IMG/VR virus record: IMGVR_UViG_3300037189_010507
Location: 1-64,000 of that record
Direction: 5' to 3' (one strand)
From: a virus
Length of the DNA: 64,000 bases
In this document: piece after piece, positions 1 to 7,342 of the stretch
How positions within the stretch are numbered: the first letter of the stretch is position 1
How the letters are laid out: every line of letters starts with the position of its first letter
Translations under genes and position numbers: made by a program
The notes under the pieces: generated by a model
Databases searched by the model: none
What the model was told of the DNA's origin: nothing
What the model saw: the letters and a program-made list of their open reading frames with translations, nothing else

Positions 1-1
1 A

Positions 2-472
2 TTCGATGTATATCCTTCAGCCTATGCGAATGCATGGCTTGTTCGTGAATATAAAAAAAGAGGAGGAGGTTACAAAGTGACAAAAGAAAATGTGGAAAAA
101 GTTGCAGAAGATCTTGCAGAAGAAGAAGCAGCACTTGCTGATGCTTTAATAACAATTGCATCCAATTACGGTAAGTTTAACGAAGATGAAACCGGTATTT
201 GGGCTGGCTATGATGAGCCAGAAGAAAATGAAGTTAAAGATATCGGTGTTAAGTGCGCAAACTGTGTTCTATATGAAGGTGATGGTGTTTGTAAAATTAT
301 CGCCCAAAAAGTAGAAGATGAAGGAAAGTGCAGATTCGCTGTAATTCCAGACGGACTCGTAAAACCAGAAATGGAAGATGAATACGAAGAAGAAGAGGAT
401 GACGATGAAGAAGATTCAATGTCTACCCTTGTCTCTATACTTAGAGATTTATTACTTAATAAGGAGAAATAA
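2..472 (+). CDS. 5'-truncated acidic phage protein with a Cys motif
   Basis: The frame is open to the window edge, so the gene starts upstream and 156 residues are visible. The visible N-terminus has a YPSAYANAW...REYKKRGGGY stretch, a pattern I recall in phage structural-region proteins. A four-cysteine segment follows (CANC, then VCK and KCRF), and then a run of acidic residues. A GTG at 77 behind an AGGAGG-like stretch could be an internal start, but the same bases encode the RGGG of the longer frame. Function is not established; the next genes follow at 1-3 nt spacing. Confidence 0.75.
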   Translation, partial: FDVYPSAYANAWLVREYKKRGGGYKVTKENVEKVAEDLAEEEAALADALITIASNYGKFNEDETGIWAGYDEPEENEVKDIGVKCANCVLYEGDGVCKIIAQKVEDEGKCRFAVIPDGLVKPEMEDEYEEEEDDDEEDSMSTLVSILRDLLLNKEK

Positions 473-473
473 A

Positions 474-854
474 ATGAAATACAATGTTGATAAAATGATT
501 CAAGATCATGATTCAATGAAGTCTTGGCATGAAGAAATGGCAAAGTCTGCCGCTGAATCTATGCAAGACCATATCAAGGCTGCCGCATGGCACAGTTCAC
601 AGGGCGATATCATCAAGGCTATGATGAATGAAGTCCCATTGGACCCAGAAAAGAAGGTTACGAGCATTCCAGCAGCTGGCTCTGCTCAGACACCAACTTC
701 TGGTGCTGGCAAGACTGCCCCTACAAAGCAGGTTCCTCTTGACCCAGAAGTTAAGAAGTCTGATCTAGTTGCCATTCTTTCTGAGCATGCAGCAGAATAT
801 GGTGATTTCGACATGGATGTTGAAGCCATTGCTAAATTTTTATTGAATGACTAA
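474..854 (+). CDS. Hypothetical protein with repeated VPLDPE motif
   Basis: A 126-residue protein whose ATG lies 1 nt after the previous stop, behind AAGGAGAAAT, a good ribosome site. It has a helical N-terminus with His and Met, a central Pro/Ala/Thr linker flanked by two VPLDPE copies, and a C-terminal helical domain. The linker suggests two small domains. I do not recognise the family. An upstream in-frame ATG at 378 overlaps the preceding gene heavily and is less likely. Confidence 0.7.
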   Translation: MKYNVDKMIQDHDSMKSWHEEMAKSAAESMQDHIKAAAWHSSQGDIIKAMMNEVPLDPEKKVTSIPAAGSAQTPTSGAGKTAPTKQVPLDPEVKKSDLVAILSEHAAEYGDFDMDVEAIAKFLLND

Positions 855-857
855 ACT

Positions 858-1058
858 ATGGATGCCAGCATTGCAAGTCTCATAGGTGTCGTGATTGCAG
901 GTGTTTTTTCTGTTCTTGTTTCTCTAATTCAGAAAACAAGAAAAGAGAATAAAGAAGATCACAACCTCGTCTACGAAAGTCTTCAGAATCTTCATGAAGA
1001 TGTTCGCAGTGTCGGAGACAAATTAGATAATCATATTGATTGGCATTTAAAAAAATAA
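858..1058 (+). CDS. Small membrane protein, possibly holin-like
   Basis: A 66-residue protein with one N-terminal hydrophobic helix (about residues 4-24), a basic stretch (KTRKENK), and then an amphipathic helix with heptad-like hydrophobics ending in KK. One helix plus a charged tail resembles small phage holins and DUF2746-type proteins, but no lysin lies beside it, so the role is inferred. It is the last gene before a terminator. Confidence 0.6.
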   Translation: MDASIASLIGVVIAGVFSVLVSLIQKTRKENKEDHNLVYESLQNLHEDVRSVGDKLDNHIDWHLKK

Positions 1059-1063
1059 GTTTG

Positions 1064-1132
1064 TGGAGCGCCTTTTGGCTGTGATATTTCGCAAGATTAT
1101 CACGGTATTCAGAAGGCGCTTCACTTTTTTTA
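1064..1132 (+). terminator. Rho-independent terminator
   Basis: A long imperfect stem pairs GAGCGCCTTTTGG with the AGAAGGCGCTTC arm, and a run of T follows at about 1124-1131. It ends the first plus-strand operon. Confidence 0.8.
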
Positions 1133-1197
1133 AAAAATAACAACTTTCTTTAAAAACTTGTGGTATGCTGTCACAAAGAGCGTAGAAAGGAAAAAGA

Positions 1198-1620
1198 ATG
1201 CTCACAAAACAACAAGAACAGCAATTAATCAACCTTATTCCAGAGGGCACAAATGGCGAAGACCGCAGGGTTGCCTATTCTGTTATTACTGGGATACGAG
1301 AGGACAAGACTCCATCTCAAATTGCTGGTTATTACACAGCAGATCAAGATTTGGTAAATAAGTGGTACGACTTCTTTGGCTTCTCCAAGCCCAGCTCACC
1401 ACAAAAGGCTGGTAGAGGTCGTAAGAGTAAGGACTTGGCTGGCTTTATTAAGAGCAATACAGGGCGTGTTGTAACTCCAAAAATCGTATCAGATGAACTT
1501 GGAATTTCTTTGCCTACTTTTTATAATTATTATAACGCTAATCGTCATCTTTTTAAGAAAGTAAGACGAGGAGAATTTGAAATTATCAATCCAGAAAAAG
1601 AAAGAAATTCTTCAAAATGA
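1198..1620 (+). CDS. Putative DNA-binding protein with two helix-turn-helix segments
   Basis: 140 residues. Residues 1-60 look like a Trp/Phe-rich helical domain. A basic RGRKSKD linker follows, then a likely helix-turn-helix (IVSDELGISLPTFYNYY) and basic residues. The ATG follows AGAAAGGAAAAAG, a good ribosome site, after the 1064-1132 terminator, so it opens a new transcription unit. RGRKS also occurs in the FEFIDE-family proteins at 10550 and 11793. The role is probably regulatory, but the target is unknown. Confidence 0.65.
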   Translation: MLTKQQEQQLINLIPEGTNGEDRRVAYSVITGIREDKTPSQIAGYYTADQDLVNKWYDFFGFSKPSSPQKAGRGRKSKDLAGFIKSNTGRVVTPKIVSDELGISLPTFYNYYNANRHLFKKVRRGEFEIINPEKERNSSK

Positions 1621-2327
1621 AAAGTTCTTTTGAAAAAGAATTAGAAGTACAAGATAATTATTTTATTTGCTGGGATGATGCAGCAAAGCATTATGTCCAA
1701 AAAATCTTTTCTTTTTCTGAACAGTGCGGAAATAAAAGAATTATTGAAATAATAAATGACATATATACACATAATGGTACAGGTACAACTTTTATTCCAT
1801 TTACATTTATAAACTTTACTGGACACTCAGAATATATTGAATACTTAAAGAACTTAATTAATTCATATATTGAACAAGAGATGAATAAGATAGATCCTCA
1901 AAGATCCGAGGATTTTACAAGTTCTGAAGAATTTTTTGACTCAATCAGAGTTCATCAAGCATTCTTTCTATTAGCATCGCATTGTGCAATCTCCTTGTTT
2001 AAGTATCTATCAGAACATCCAGATTATTCTGGTTTCGTTAATACAATACTTAATCCAAGCATGATTGCATCAACTGTCATTAGAAAACAGAATGACTATG
2101 GCCCAGAAAATATTGCAAAATTTGGTATGTGGGGACTGATTGTAAGACTGCATGACAAGATTGCAAGATTTGAAAATCTTATGTCTAAGAAGAGACAAGG
2201 CGTTAATGCCGTTTCAGATGAAACTGTTTACGATACGTTATTAGATATTGTTGGGTATTCAACAGTTGCTCTTCTTTGGATAAATGGAGACTTTCTTTTG
2301 CCATTGCAAAAGGATCTTGTTGGCTAA
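1617..2327 (+). CDS. DUF1599-like protein
   Basis: 236 residues. The C-terminal half carries NDYGPENIAKFG, GLIVRLHDKIARFENL and DTLLDIVGYSTVALL, the pattern of DUF1599, a family seen in phages and linked by some authors to nucleotide or base metabolism. The N-terminal 120 residues are not recognised. It overlaps the previous gene by 4 nt (ATGA) and the hydrolase gene by 1 nt (TAATG), so it is translationally coupled to both. Confidence 0.65.
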   Translation: MKSSFEKELEVQDNYFICWDDAAKHYVQKIFSFSEQCGNKRIIEIINDIYTHNGTGTTFIPFTFINFTGHSEYIEYLKNLINSYIEQEMNKIDPQRSEDFTSSEEFFDSIRVHQAFFLLASHCAISLFKYLSEHPDYSGFVNTILNPSMIASTVIRKQNDYGPENIAKFGMWGLIVRLHDKIARFENLMSKKRQGVNAVSDETVYDTLLDIVGYSTVALLWINGDFLLPLQKDLVG

Positions 2328-2935
2328 TGACTACAATTGTTGCAATTCAGGGTGATGATTATTGTGTAGTAGGCACAGATTCTAGAGTTTCATCTTTTGA
2401 TGAAAGTGGTCTTGCATATCAAATAACAACACTTGGTACTGGTTCGTGTAAAATTTCTCAAAAGGGAAGATATTTACTAGGAGCTGCTGGAGATGTTAGA
2501 GCAATTAACATTCTTCATCATGCCTTTACTCCACCAGTACCACCATTTAAAACTGGCGGAGAGCAACTTGATGAGTTTATAACCACAAAGTTTATACCAC
2601 AACTTCAAGTTTGCTTTGAGAATACTGGATACGCTATGCCAGATCAAGCAGATGATAAAACACATATGTCAGAACATTCATCTACAATTCTAGTAGCAGT
2701 TAATGGAGTTGTGTATATCATTGATGGTGACTATTCTTGGACCTCAGATAGAACTGGCATCTATGCAATTGGAACTGGTTCTTCATATGCTCTTGGAGCA
2801 ATTTATGCCATCACTGGCGGAAAACAGATATCAATCCAGAAAGCAAAGCTTGCCATTAATAAAGCGCTTTCAATAACATCAAAGTTTGATCCATATACAG
2901 GAGCGCCTTTTCAAACTTTTGCACAGGAGCAATAA
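2327..2935 (+). CDS. Proteasome beta / HslV-like Ntn hydrolase
   Basis: 202 residues beginning MTTIVAIQGDDYCVVGTDSR. After Met removal, Thr1, Asp17 and Arg19 fall exactly where proteasome beta and HslV subunits have the nucleophile and its partners. A CKI with a following GAAGDVRA (residues 40-56) fits the catalytic Lys strand, displaced by about 8 residues through a loop. AIGTGSSYALG matches the conserved GSG-type segment. The family are self-compartmentalising threonine peptidases. No ATPase partner is nearby, and no N-terminal propeptide is present. The ATG at 2327 overlaps the previous stop; an earlier in-frame start at 2276 would bury the Thr. Confidence 0.8.
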   Translation: MTTIVAIQGDDYCVVGTDSRVSSFDESGLAYQITTLGTGSCKISQKGRYLLGAAGDVRAINILHHAFTPPVPPFKTGGEQLDEFITTKFIPQLQVCFENTGYAMPDQADDKTHMSEHSSTILVAVNGVVYIIDGDYSWTSDRTGIYAIGTGSSYALGAIYAITGGKQISIQKAKLAINKALSITSKFDPYTGAPFQTFAQEQ

Positions 2936-3108
2936 TGCCAACTTATCAATATAAATGCCTTAGTGGTCATGAGGTAGAAGAAACAAGAAAAATTAATGAA
3001 GATCAAAAAATGATCTGTTGTCCAATATGCGGAGATGCTTTAAAACCTGTATACTCATCACCGGGTGTCCAATTAAAAGGCGGAGGCTTCTATCGGAATA
3101 GCCGATAG
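2935..3108 (+). CDS. FmdB-type zinc ribbon protein
   Basis: 57 residues, too short for many gene callers. It opens MPTYQYKCLSGHEVEE, has a CCPICG knuckle, and ends with VQLKGGGFYRNSR. This is the pattern of FmdB-family zinc ribbon proteins, which are common in actinobacteria and their phages. The ATG overlaps the hydrolase stop by 1 nt (TAATG), so the two are coupled. Whether it regulates transcription or binds the hydrolase is unknown. Confidence 0.8.
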   Translation: MPTYQYKCLSGHEVEETRKINEDQKMICCPICGDALKPVYSSPGVQLKGGGFYRNSR

Positions 3109-3121
3109 TGTATAATTATTA

Positions 3122-3140
3122 CAACACCTCTGGTGTTTGT
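3122..3140 (+). other. Small hairpin after the zinc-ribbon gene
   Basis: ACAACACC and GGTGTTTGT form a short stem around TCT. No T-run follows, so it is an RNA stem or operator rather than a clear terminator. Confidence 0.3.
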
Positions 3141-3185
3141 TACGCAAGTGCAGGCTACCTTGGGGATCGTTATAGTTACGCCATC

Positions 3186-3218
3186 GCCCTATGTGAAAAC
3201 ATGGGGCTTTGGTTTTTA
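3186..3218 (+). terminator. Probable terminator
   Basis: GCCCTATGT pairs with ACATGGGGC around a GAAA-like loop, followed by TTTGGTTTTT. It lies just before the next gene's ribosome site. Confidence 0.6.
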
Positions 3219-3232
3219 CAAGAAAGAAAAAT

Positions 3233-3520
3233 ATGTGTAATGAAAATTATGCTGTAATACGAGACATGCAGCAAAGTGTACAGGATTGTGAGAGACAAAT
3301 CACTATATGGATGAAAACTGCTGAGCAAACGACAATCCAATCTTTCTATGCAAATGCAGAAAGAGATGCTTATAAAAAGATTATAAGAGAGATTATTGAG
3401 GCTATTGAAAACGAAGGGCCAGTACCTCACTATCACCATCATGTTATGAGAAAGCATCGCAGTGAATGGCCGACTTTATGGAAGGCTATTGATAAGGCAA
3501 TTGAGAAAATAAATGATTGA
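3233..3520 (+). CDS. Hypothetical helical protein
   Basis: 95 residues. The ATG at 3233 follows AAGAAAGAAAA; an upstream start at 3209 lies inside the terminator. The protein is rich in charged helices (MKTAEQTTIQSFYANAERDA) and has a PHYHHH patch that could bind metal. It overlaps the oxygenase gene by 8 nt, so the two are co-translated. Family not recognised. Confidence 0.65.
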   Translation: MCNENYAVIRDMQQSVQDCERQITIWMKTAEQTTIQSFYANAERDAYKKIIREIIEAIENEGPVPHYHHHVMRKHRSEWPTLWKAIDKAIEKIND

Positions 3521-4076
3521 TTATATTGAAGACCTAATTCCAAAAGAAAAGCAGAATCTTATTGAAGACTATGTAAAGGATTCGAGTTTCCCATATAGAT
3601 TTCATAAAACTCATATCTATGAGCAAGGAGCAACTGGCAATTCTCCACTGCAGTTGACACATCATTTAATGATGTACGGAGAAGAGCGTGTTTCTCCACA
3701 CTTTCCGATAATAACATCCGTTTATGATAGCTTGATCAAACTTTATGGGAATATCACACTATTTCGTGCAAAGGTAAACTGCACCTTCCCTGACCCTACG
3801 AGGACTGGATACGAGCCTCAGGAGCCTCATACTGATTTAAAATACGATGATGGTCGTAAGATTCCACATCTCGTATGTTTATATTACATAAATGATTCTG
3901 ACGGACCAACATACTTCTATGATAAAGATAAAATTTCTTTGGCAATCCCCCCAAAAAAAGGTTCTGCCGTAGTTTTTGATGGTAGTATCATTCATGCGGG
4001 TAGTAACCCCATTCATAACCCTTTTAGATTTGCTTTAAATATCAATTTTAGAAAAGGTTTAAATCAAATTTTATAG
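3513..4076 (+). CDS. 2-oxoglutarate/Fe(II)-dependent oxygenase
   Basis: 187 residues with the double-stranded beta-helix signature. HTD at 106-108 and His161 in DGSIIHAGS give the HxD...H iron triad, and Arg172 in PFRFALNINFR fits the 2-oxoglutarate-binding Arg. The layout resembles prolyl-4-hydroxylase-like enzymes, which are common in aquatic phages. The substrate is unknown: protein, nucleobase and sugar are all possible. Confidence 0.8.
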   Translation: MIDYIEDLIPKEKQNLIEDYVKDSSFPYRFHKTHIYEQGATGNSPLQLTHHLMMYGEERVSPHFPIITSVYDSLIKLYGNITLFRAKVNCTFPDPTRTGYEPQEPHTDLKYDDGRKIPHLVCLYYINDSDGPTYFYDKDKISLAIPPKKGSAVVFDGSIIHAGSNPIHNPFRFALNINFRKGLNQIL

Positions 4077-4085
4077 GAAAGAACA

Positions 4086-4727
4086 ATGCCAGAGTTAAAC
4101 GCAAATATACCACCAATTGAATGTTATGTAAGAGGTAATTATCTTCGTGATCAAAAGGATTCACACGATAAATACTTCCCATGTATGATTTTTGGGGTCG
4201 CTTCAATTCAAGGAAGAAGCCCTCTATTTCATTTTCTAATGGAAGATGGCGGTGTTTGGTGGAGAATGCCAATTAGTGCGTTCTGTGCAGAGCCTGATAC
4301 CCCCGAAGTGGACATTCACGACCTTGTGTTGTGGAATTCTTTCAGTCCTCATGTGACGGTAACCGAGTTTCAGGCTATGAGAAACATGAGAATGACATAT
4401 GTAAGCCGCTCAGGAGAGTTTGTAAAGGGTAAATACCTCTTTACGCTTGACTGGCATGCCCCAGATGACAATACTACCAACCTTGGATTCAGTACAAATC
4501 CCGGTCAACATAAGTGTGGTCATGTAATATTGCGGGATGATGGTAATTTTGCCATTCAGCCAAATAATCGGGTCCGTCTTTTTGATCCTTCATACACGAC
4601 AAAAGATGGTAACCTTATTGATAGATTCATTAATACAAGAAAATGGGATGTGGAAGATGCTTCCAAGTGGAGAACTTCCGATGATGACCATTACTATTAT
4701 GAAATCAATAATAAATTACAAGGATAA
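4086..4727 (+). CDS. Conserved phage hypothetical protein (MPELNANIPPIE type)
   Basis: 213 residues opening with MPELNANIPPIECYVRGNYL, a start I recall from many uncultured aquatic phages and T4-like phages. It has a VWWRMPISAFCAEP core and a MTYVSRSGEFVKGKYLFTLDW segment. The family is soluble and of unknown role. The ATG lies 9 nt after the oxygenase stop with AGGAAAG as ribosome site. Confidence 0.7.
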   Translation: MPELNANIPPIECYVRGNYLRDQKDSHDKYFPCMIFGVASIQGRSPLFHFLMEDGGVWWRMPISAFCAEPDTPEVDIHDLVLWNSFSPHVTVTEFQAMRNMRMTYVSRSGEFVKGKYLFTLDWHAPDDNTTNLGFSTNPGQHKCGHVILRDDGNFAIQPNNRVRLFDPSYTTKDGNLIDRFINTRKWDVEDASKWRTSDDDHYYYEINNKLQG

Positions 4728-4731
4728 ATAA

Positions 4732-4827
4732 ATGGATACAATATATTTAATTGCAGTTGTTGCGGTTTGGTGGACAGTCGGGTTTCTATGTGGAATTCTT
4801 AGTGAAAGAAGAAAAAGAGGGCGGTAA
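4732..4827 (+). CDS. Tiny membrane peptide
   Basis: 31 residues: a single hydrophobic helix (IYLIAVVAVWWTVGFLCGI) and a basic tail ending RRKRGR. The ATG is behind AAGGATAAATA and 4 nt after the upstream stop. The positive-inside pattern implies a cytoplasmic C-terminus. Function unknown. Confidence 0.6.
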   Translation: MDTIYLIAVVAVWWTVGFLCGILSERRKRGR

Positions 4828-4830
4828 AAG

Positions 4831-4908
4831 GTGAGCAAATCTCATTCGGGTGGCCCCCGAAAAAGACTAATTGACACCATTGACCCCCTTGCCCTTTATC
4901 CGTCATGA
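4831..4908 (+). CDS. Possible 25-residue peptide
   Basis: A GTG start 3 nt after the previous stop, with AGAGGGCGG just upstream. The peptide is basic at its N-terminus (SKSHSGGPRKR). Size makes the call uncertain; position within the overlapping gene series is the only support. Confidence 0.3.
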   Translation: MSKSHSGGPRKRLIDTIDPLALYPS

Positions 4909-4926
4909 TTGTGGGGATTCCGTGAT

Positions 4927-5016
4927 ATGATATATTCCGATATGCTATACATCATCGGATACTTTGTAACAGTGAGCGTTTTTGCCACCGTAATATTTAA
5001 ATCATTTAAGGATTAG
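4927..5016 (+). CDS. Possible 29-residue membrane peptide
   Basis: The frame encodes one hydrophobic helix (MLYIIGYFVTVSVFATVIF) with a short basic tail. GTGGGGA lies upstream of the ATG. The composition supports a membrane peptide. Confidence 0.45.
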   Translation: MIYSDMLYIIGYFVTVSVFATVIFKSFKD

Positions 5017-5020
5017 AGAT

Positions 5021-5191
5021 ATGGAAAATGAAATAAGAAGATATAGACCCCTATCATTGGGGAGTTCTAAGAAGCTGAAGCCTATTGAATTGAAATCCCG
5101 TTCCCCCATTGTAAGAGATAATAGATCTTTGATTAAGGGATTCTCAGAAAGAACCCAAACCCGATTTTATATTAAAAAGAAAGAGATATAA
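5021..5191 (+). CDS. Small basic hypothetical protein
   Basis: 56 residues, strongly basic (RRYRPLSLGSSKKLKP, SERTQTRFYIKKKEI). The ATG is 4 nt after the previous stop with AAGGATTAGAG upstream. The stop overlaps the next ATG (TAATG). Nucleic-acid binding is possible from charge alone; no motif is seen. Confidence 0.55.
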   Translation: MENEIRRYRPLSLGSSKKLKPIELKSRSPIVRDNRSLIKGFSERTQTRFYIKKKEI

Positions 5192-5601
5192 TGCTAACCA
5201 AGTTAATTAAAAAACTAAATCAGATTCTCTCACGAAGGAATCAGGCAACCGTAACAGAGACTGCCTTCTATGATAGAGACAAGATTGAAGAGATTCAAGC
5301 CTTTGTTTATAAAGACCTTGATCTTATCAAGAAGAAAACTGCTCGAACCGCCTATATCAAGAATCTCCCCCAACCGCTTTCTGAAGAAGCAATCAAGAAG
5401 ATTAAAGATAATAAGATGGAGTTATCCCGTGAAATTGATCGCATGCTGCGAGAGAAGCAACTGAGAGACAAAAAGATTGCCGAGATCCAATTTAACAAGC
5501 TCTCCGATCTGCAAAACAAGATTAAGAAGCAGTACTCCGATATTTCCCCGATTCCTCGTCACCCTTCTACCCCGAAAGACAATGAGACAGATACTCCGTA
5601 A
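5191..5601 (+). CDS. Helical/coiled-coil hypothetical protein
   Basis: 136 residues, mostly charged helix with heptad-like spacing (EAIKKIKDNKMELSREIDRM, KIAEIQFNKLSDLQNKI) and a Pro-rich tail. It is the last gene of the first plus-strand region, coupled to the preceding gene by a 1-nt overlap. Family not recognised. Confidence 0.65.
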   Translation: MLTKLIKKLNQILSRRNQATVTETAFYDRDKIEEIQAFVYKDLDLIKKKTARTAYIKNLPQPLSEEAIKKIKDNKMELSREIDRMLREKQLRDKKIAEIQFNKLSDLQNKIKKQYSDISPIPRHPSTPKDNETDTP

Positions 5602-5894
5602 AAATTTAATACAAATTTTTGACGGTAAACTCCCGATCTCAATTGTGATGAAACTCAACCGAACCCGTTTTTTCTAAAATTTTAGTATGCAGTTGTGGAA
5701 GGCTATGCATGCATACGATCGTGGATAGTCTTTGTCTGTTTGCGGGGTCAATGCCATTGGCATACCCCTTGGGGTACCCCTGCCCAATGAGATCCTGCAT
5801 ATTATGAAAGTTCGCGCCCTGCCCGCCCTGTAAATAAAGGGGTCGGGTGCATAAATATACGGCGGGGTGCATAAAAAAAATGTGTGCGGGGTAG
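5602..5894. other. Non-coding stretch at the GC boundary
   Basis: No gene is supported here. It holds a palindrome (TACCCCTTGGGGTA at 5763-5776), two GGGTGCATAAA copies 20 bp apart (5845 and 5865), and a TTTAGTATGC element at 5681 like those ahead of later array promoters. GC content rises here and stays high to about 12200. Confidence 0.6.
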
Positions 5895-5923
5895 TTGTGT
5901 TGGGTCGCCTATTGGGATAATAT
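5895..5923 (+). promoter_or_regulatory. Promoter, array unit 1
   Basis: -35 TTGTGT (5895-5900), 17-nt spacer, -10 TAATAT (5918-5923). It is the first of a repeated promoter type. Confidence 0.75.
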
Positions 5924-5929
5924 TTACTT

Positions 5930-5954
5930 ATCGGGCGGGGCGGTCTCGCCCGAT
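5930..5954 (+). promoter_or_regulatory. 5'-leader hairpin next to ribosome site
   Basis: ATCGGGCG pairs perfectly with CGCCCGAT, and the GGAAAGG ribosome site begins at the next base. The stem could affect initiation or protect the mRNA. Confidence 0.5.
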
Positions 5955-5966
5955 GGAAAGGTAAAT

Positions 5967-6272
5967 ATGCAGGTTGTAGATATGACCCAGAAAACGGCAG
6001 TAGAGTACATTCTCTTCACTGTCGGGCACGAGTCGGGTAATGGCCGTGACGTTGTTCACTTTATGAACAGAAAAGATGTGGAAAATTATATCCATACCGT
6101 ACTTGTCCCATTGCACCTAGAGGATGACGGCTTCAGCCCCGATGACATTCAGCAGATTTACACAACTACCACAGTCTATGGCGACTGCGATGTGTCTCTG
6201 GAAATTGACGGTCAAGCGTGGAGTCAGTGTTTCAAGGTAACTCGCACCGAGCGTTTCATTCGCTACGAGTAG
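5967..6272 (+). CDS. Array gene 1, hypothetical
   Basis: 101 residues, acidic, beginning MQVVDMTQKTAVEYILFTVG. The ATG at 5967 lies 5 nt after GGAAAGG; the in-frame ATG at 5895 coincides with the -35 box and is excluded. It contains VHFMNRKDVENYIHTVLVPL and an YGDCDVSLEID strand. The small alpha/beta composition resembles anti-host early proteins, but no family is recognised. Confidence 0.65.
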   Translation: MQVVDMTQKTAVEYILFTVGHESGNGRDVVHFMNRKDVENYIHTVLVPLHLEDDGFSPDDIQQIYTTTTVYGDCDVSLEIDGQAWSQCFKVTRTERFIRYE

Positions 6273-6280
6273 CCCCCTGC

Positions 6281-6338
6281 CCCGCTCGCAATGCGGGGTA
6301 TCTCACGAGACCCCGCTCGCAATGCGAGCGGGGTCTTC
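6281..6338 (+). terminator. Terminator preceded by an alternative hairpin
   Basis: AGACCCCGCTCGC (6308-6320) pairs with GCGAGCGGGGTCT. The 16-base CCCCGCTCGCAATGCG occurs twice, 30 bp apart (6281 and 6311), so an upstream hairpin can compete with the terminator stem. Confidence 0.7.
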
Positions 6339-6500
6339 CAATTCCCGCCCCATTCCCGCCTGCCCCCGCAAACGGCTGCATCGATCGAGCCGGGGCGGAG
6401 CTTCACGCCCTGCTATCTAACTGTATGCATTTATGGGAATTGAGTATACATCAAATTATGGGAAACGCTGGCCTTTCAAATTATGGTAGCCTATTTTTTC

Positions 6501-6541
6501 GAGGGTGTAGGGAACAAAGGTACGACTTTCTTACACCCTTT
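6501..6541 (+). repeat. Long-hairpin family member H0
   Basis: GGGTGTAGGGAA pairs imperfectly with TTCTTACACCC. It is a diverged first member of the array hairpin family. Upstream, AAATTATGG occurs twice. Confidence 0.5.
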
Positions 6542-6591
6542 CGTCTGACGGTGTATGTCCGAGAAATTTCAACACAAATTCTGAACAATAC

Positions 6592-6620
6592 TTGTATTTC
6601 CCGATAGTTTCCTGTAATCT
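6592..6620 (+). promoter_or_regulatory. Promoter, array unit 2 (leaderless)
   Basis: -35 TTGTAT, 17-nt spacer, -10 TAATCT, then only 6 nt to the ATG at 6627. No ribosome site can fit, so a leaderless mRNA is implied. Confidence 0.75.
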
Positions 6621-6626
6621 AACCTT

Positions 6627-7136
6627 ATGACAAAGCGTCAAGCCAAAGCAGGTAATGGTCGCGTGGTGACCAATACCCCCAATAGTGCGAAGGGTCAAAG
6701 CACAGTTACCAAGTCCGCTGTATTGCGTCACATTGCGACAGCACGAGCAGTGAACATTAGCCGTGGAGTAAAGGCACACTATGACAACGAAGGCACACAG
6801 CGTCTGGCTGAAGCCATTGCTAAGTCATTCCGTATGCCAACACTCACGGAAGCGAAACTTACCGAGAAAGGCAAGGACATGCCCAAGAATGCACAAGATG
6901 GCGCAATGCGTAGAGAGTTTGCAATAGCACACAAGGCTATCGCCATAGACATCTCTACTATTCTCGGAGAGAGAAAGGGTGGAAAGATTATCCACAACCG
7001 CCCTGAGAACAACCTACACCTGAAACTCGCAGGTATTGCTGTAGCAATGGGGCTACCTGCTAAGACTTTCTACCCCGTTCGTTCTCAGGCCGTTCGTGAC
7101 GGTGAAGTACCTACGGTGTACATAGTACGCCGATAG
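6627..7136 (+). CDS. Array gene 2, paralogue of array gene 6
   Basis: 169 residues. It shares with the 9157 protein a basic disordered N-terminus, HYDNEG, RREFA...HKA, ILGE...GGKIIHNRPEN and AMGLPAKTFYPVR. The charge and the conserved basic/aromatic C-terminal segment suggest nucleic-acid binding. The family was not recognised from memory. The start is fixed by the promoter 6 nt upstream. A strong terminator follows, so it is a single-gene unit. Confidence 0.75.
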   Translation: MTKRQAKAGNGRVVTNTPNSAKGQSTVTKSAVLRHIATARAVNISRGVKAHYDNEGTQRLAEAIAKSFRMPTLTEAKLTEKGKDMPKNAQDGAMRREFAIAHKAIAIDISTILGERKGGKIIHNRPENNLHLKLAGIAVAMGLPAKTFYPVRSQAVRDGEVPTVYIVRR

Positions 7137-7160
7137 AGCGTTCGCAACCCCCGACATTGG

Positions 7161-7190
7161 AGAGCCTACCCGAAAGGGTAGGCTCTCTCT
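7161..7190 (+). terminator. Terminator of array gene 2
   Basis: An 11-bp stem AGAGCCTACCC / GGGTAGGCTCT with a GAAA tetraloop, followed by CTCTATGT. Confidence 0.85.
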
Positions 7191-7207
7191 ATGTGTTATG
7201 GGCTTGG

Positions 7208-7245
7208 GTGGTGTGACAATGATCCCCAGATCATTGTCACACCAC
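7208..7245. repeat. Perfect 17-bp hairpin
   Basis: GTGGTGTGACAATGATC and its exact complement flank a 4-nt loop. It sits where other units have the GGTGTAAG-type hairpin, but its sequence differs. Confidence 0.85.
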
Positions 7246-7307
7246 TTCGTATGAGCGTGTCTCTATGAATAAATTTAGTGCAAATTCCAAAAATGATTAG
7301 AGAATGG

Positions 7308-7336
7308 TTGTGTTTGCTACCTTTCCGTGTTACATT
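7308..7336 (+). promoter_or_regulatory. Promoter, array unit 3 (leaderless)
   Basis: -35 TTGTGT, 17-nt spacer, -10 TACATT, 6 nt to the ATG at 7343. A TTTAGTGCAAATTC element lies upstream at about 7274. Confidence 0.75.
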
Positions 7337-7342
7337 CAGGGT

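Noticed and set aside
208-543. Serine-rich minus-strand frame
   Set aside because: Complement of an acidic coding region, which gives Ser runs; no independent support.
2276-2326. Upstream start for the proteasome-like gene
   Set aside because: It would add 17 residues before the catalytic Thr and lies inside the preceding gene; the TAATG overlap start places Thr next to Met.
6218-6607. 129-residue frame after array gene 1
   Set aside because: It runs through the terminator and hairpin H0 and into the next promoter; Pro/Arg-rich composition fits non-coding GC-rich DNA.
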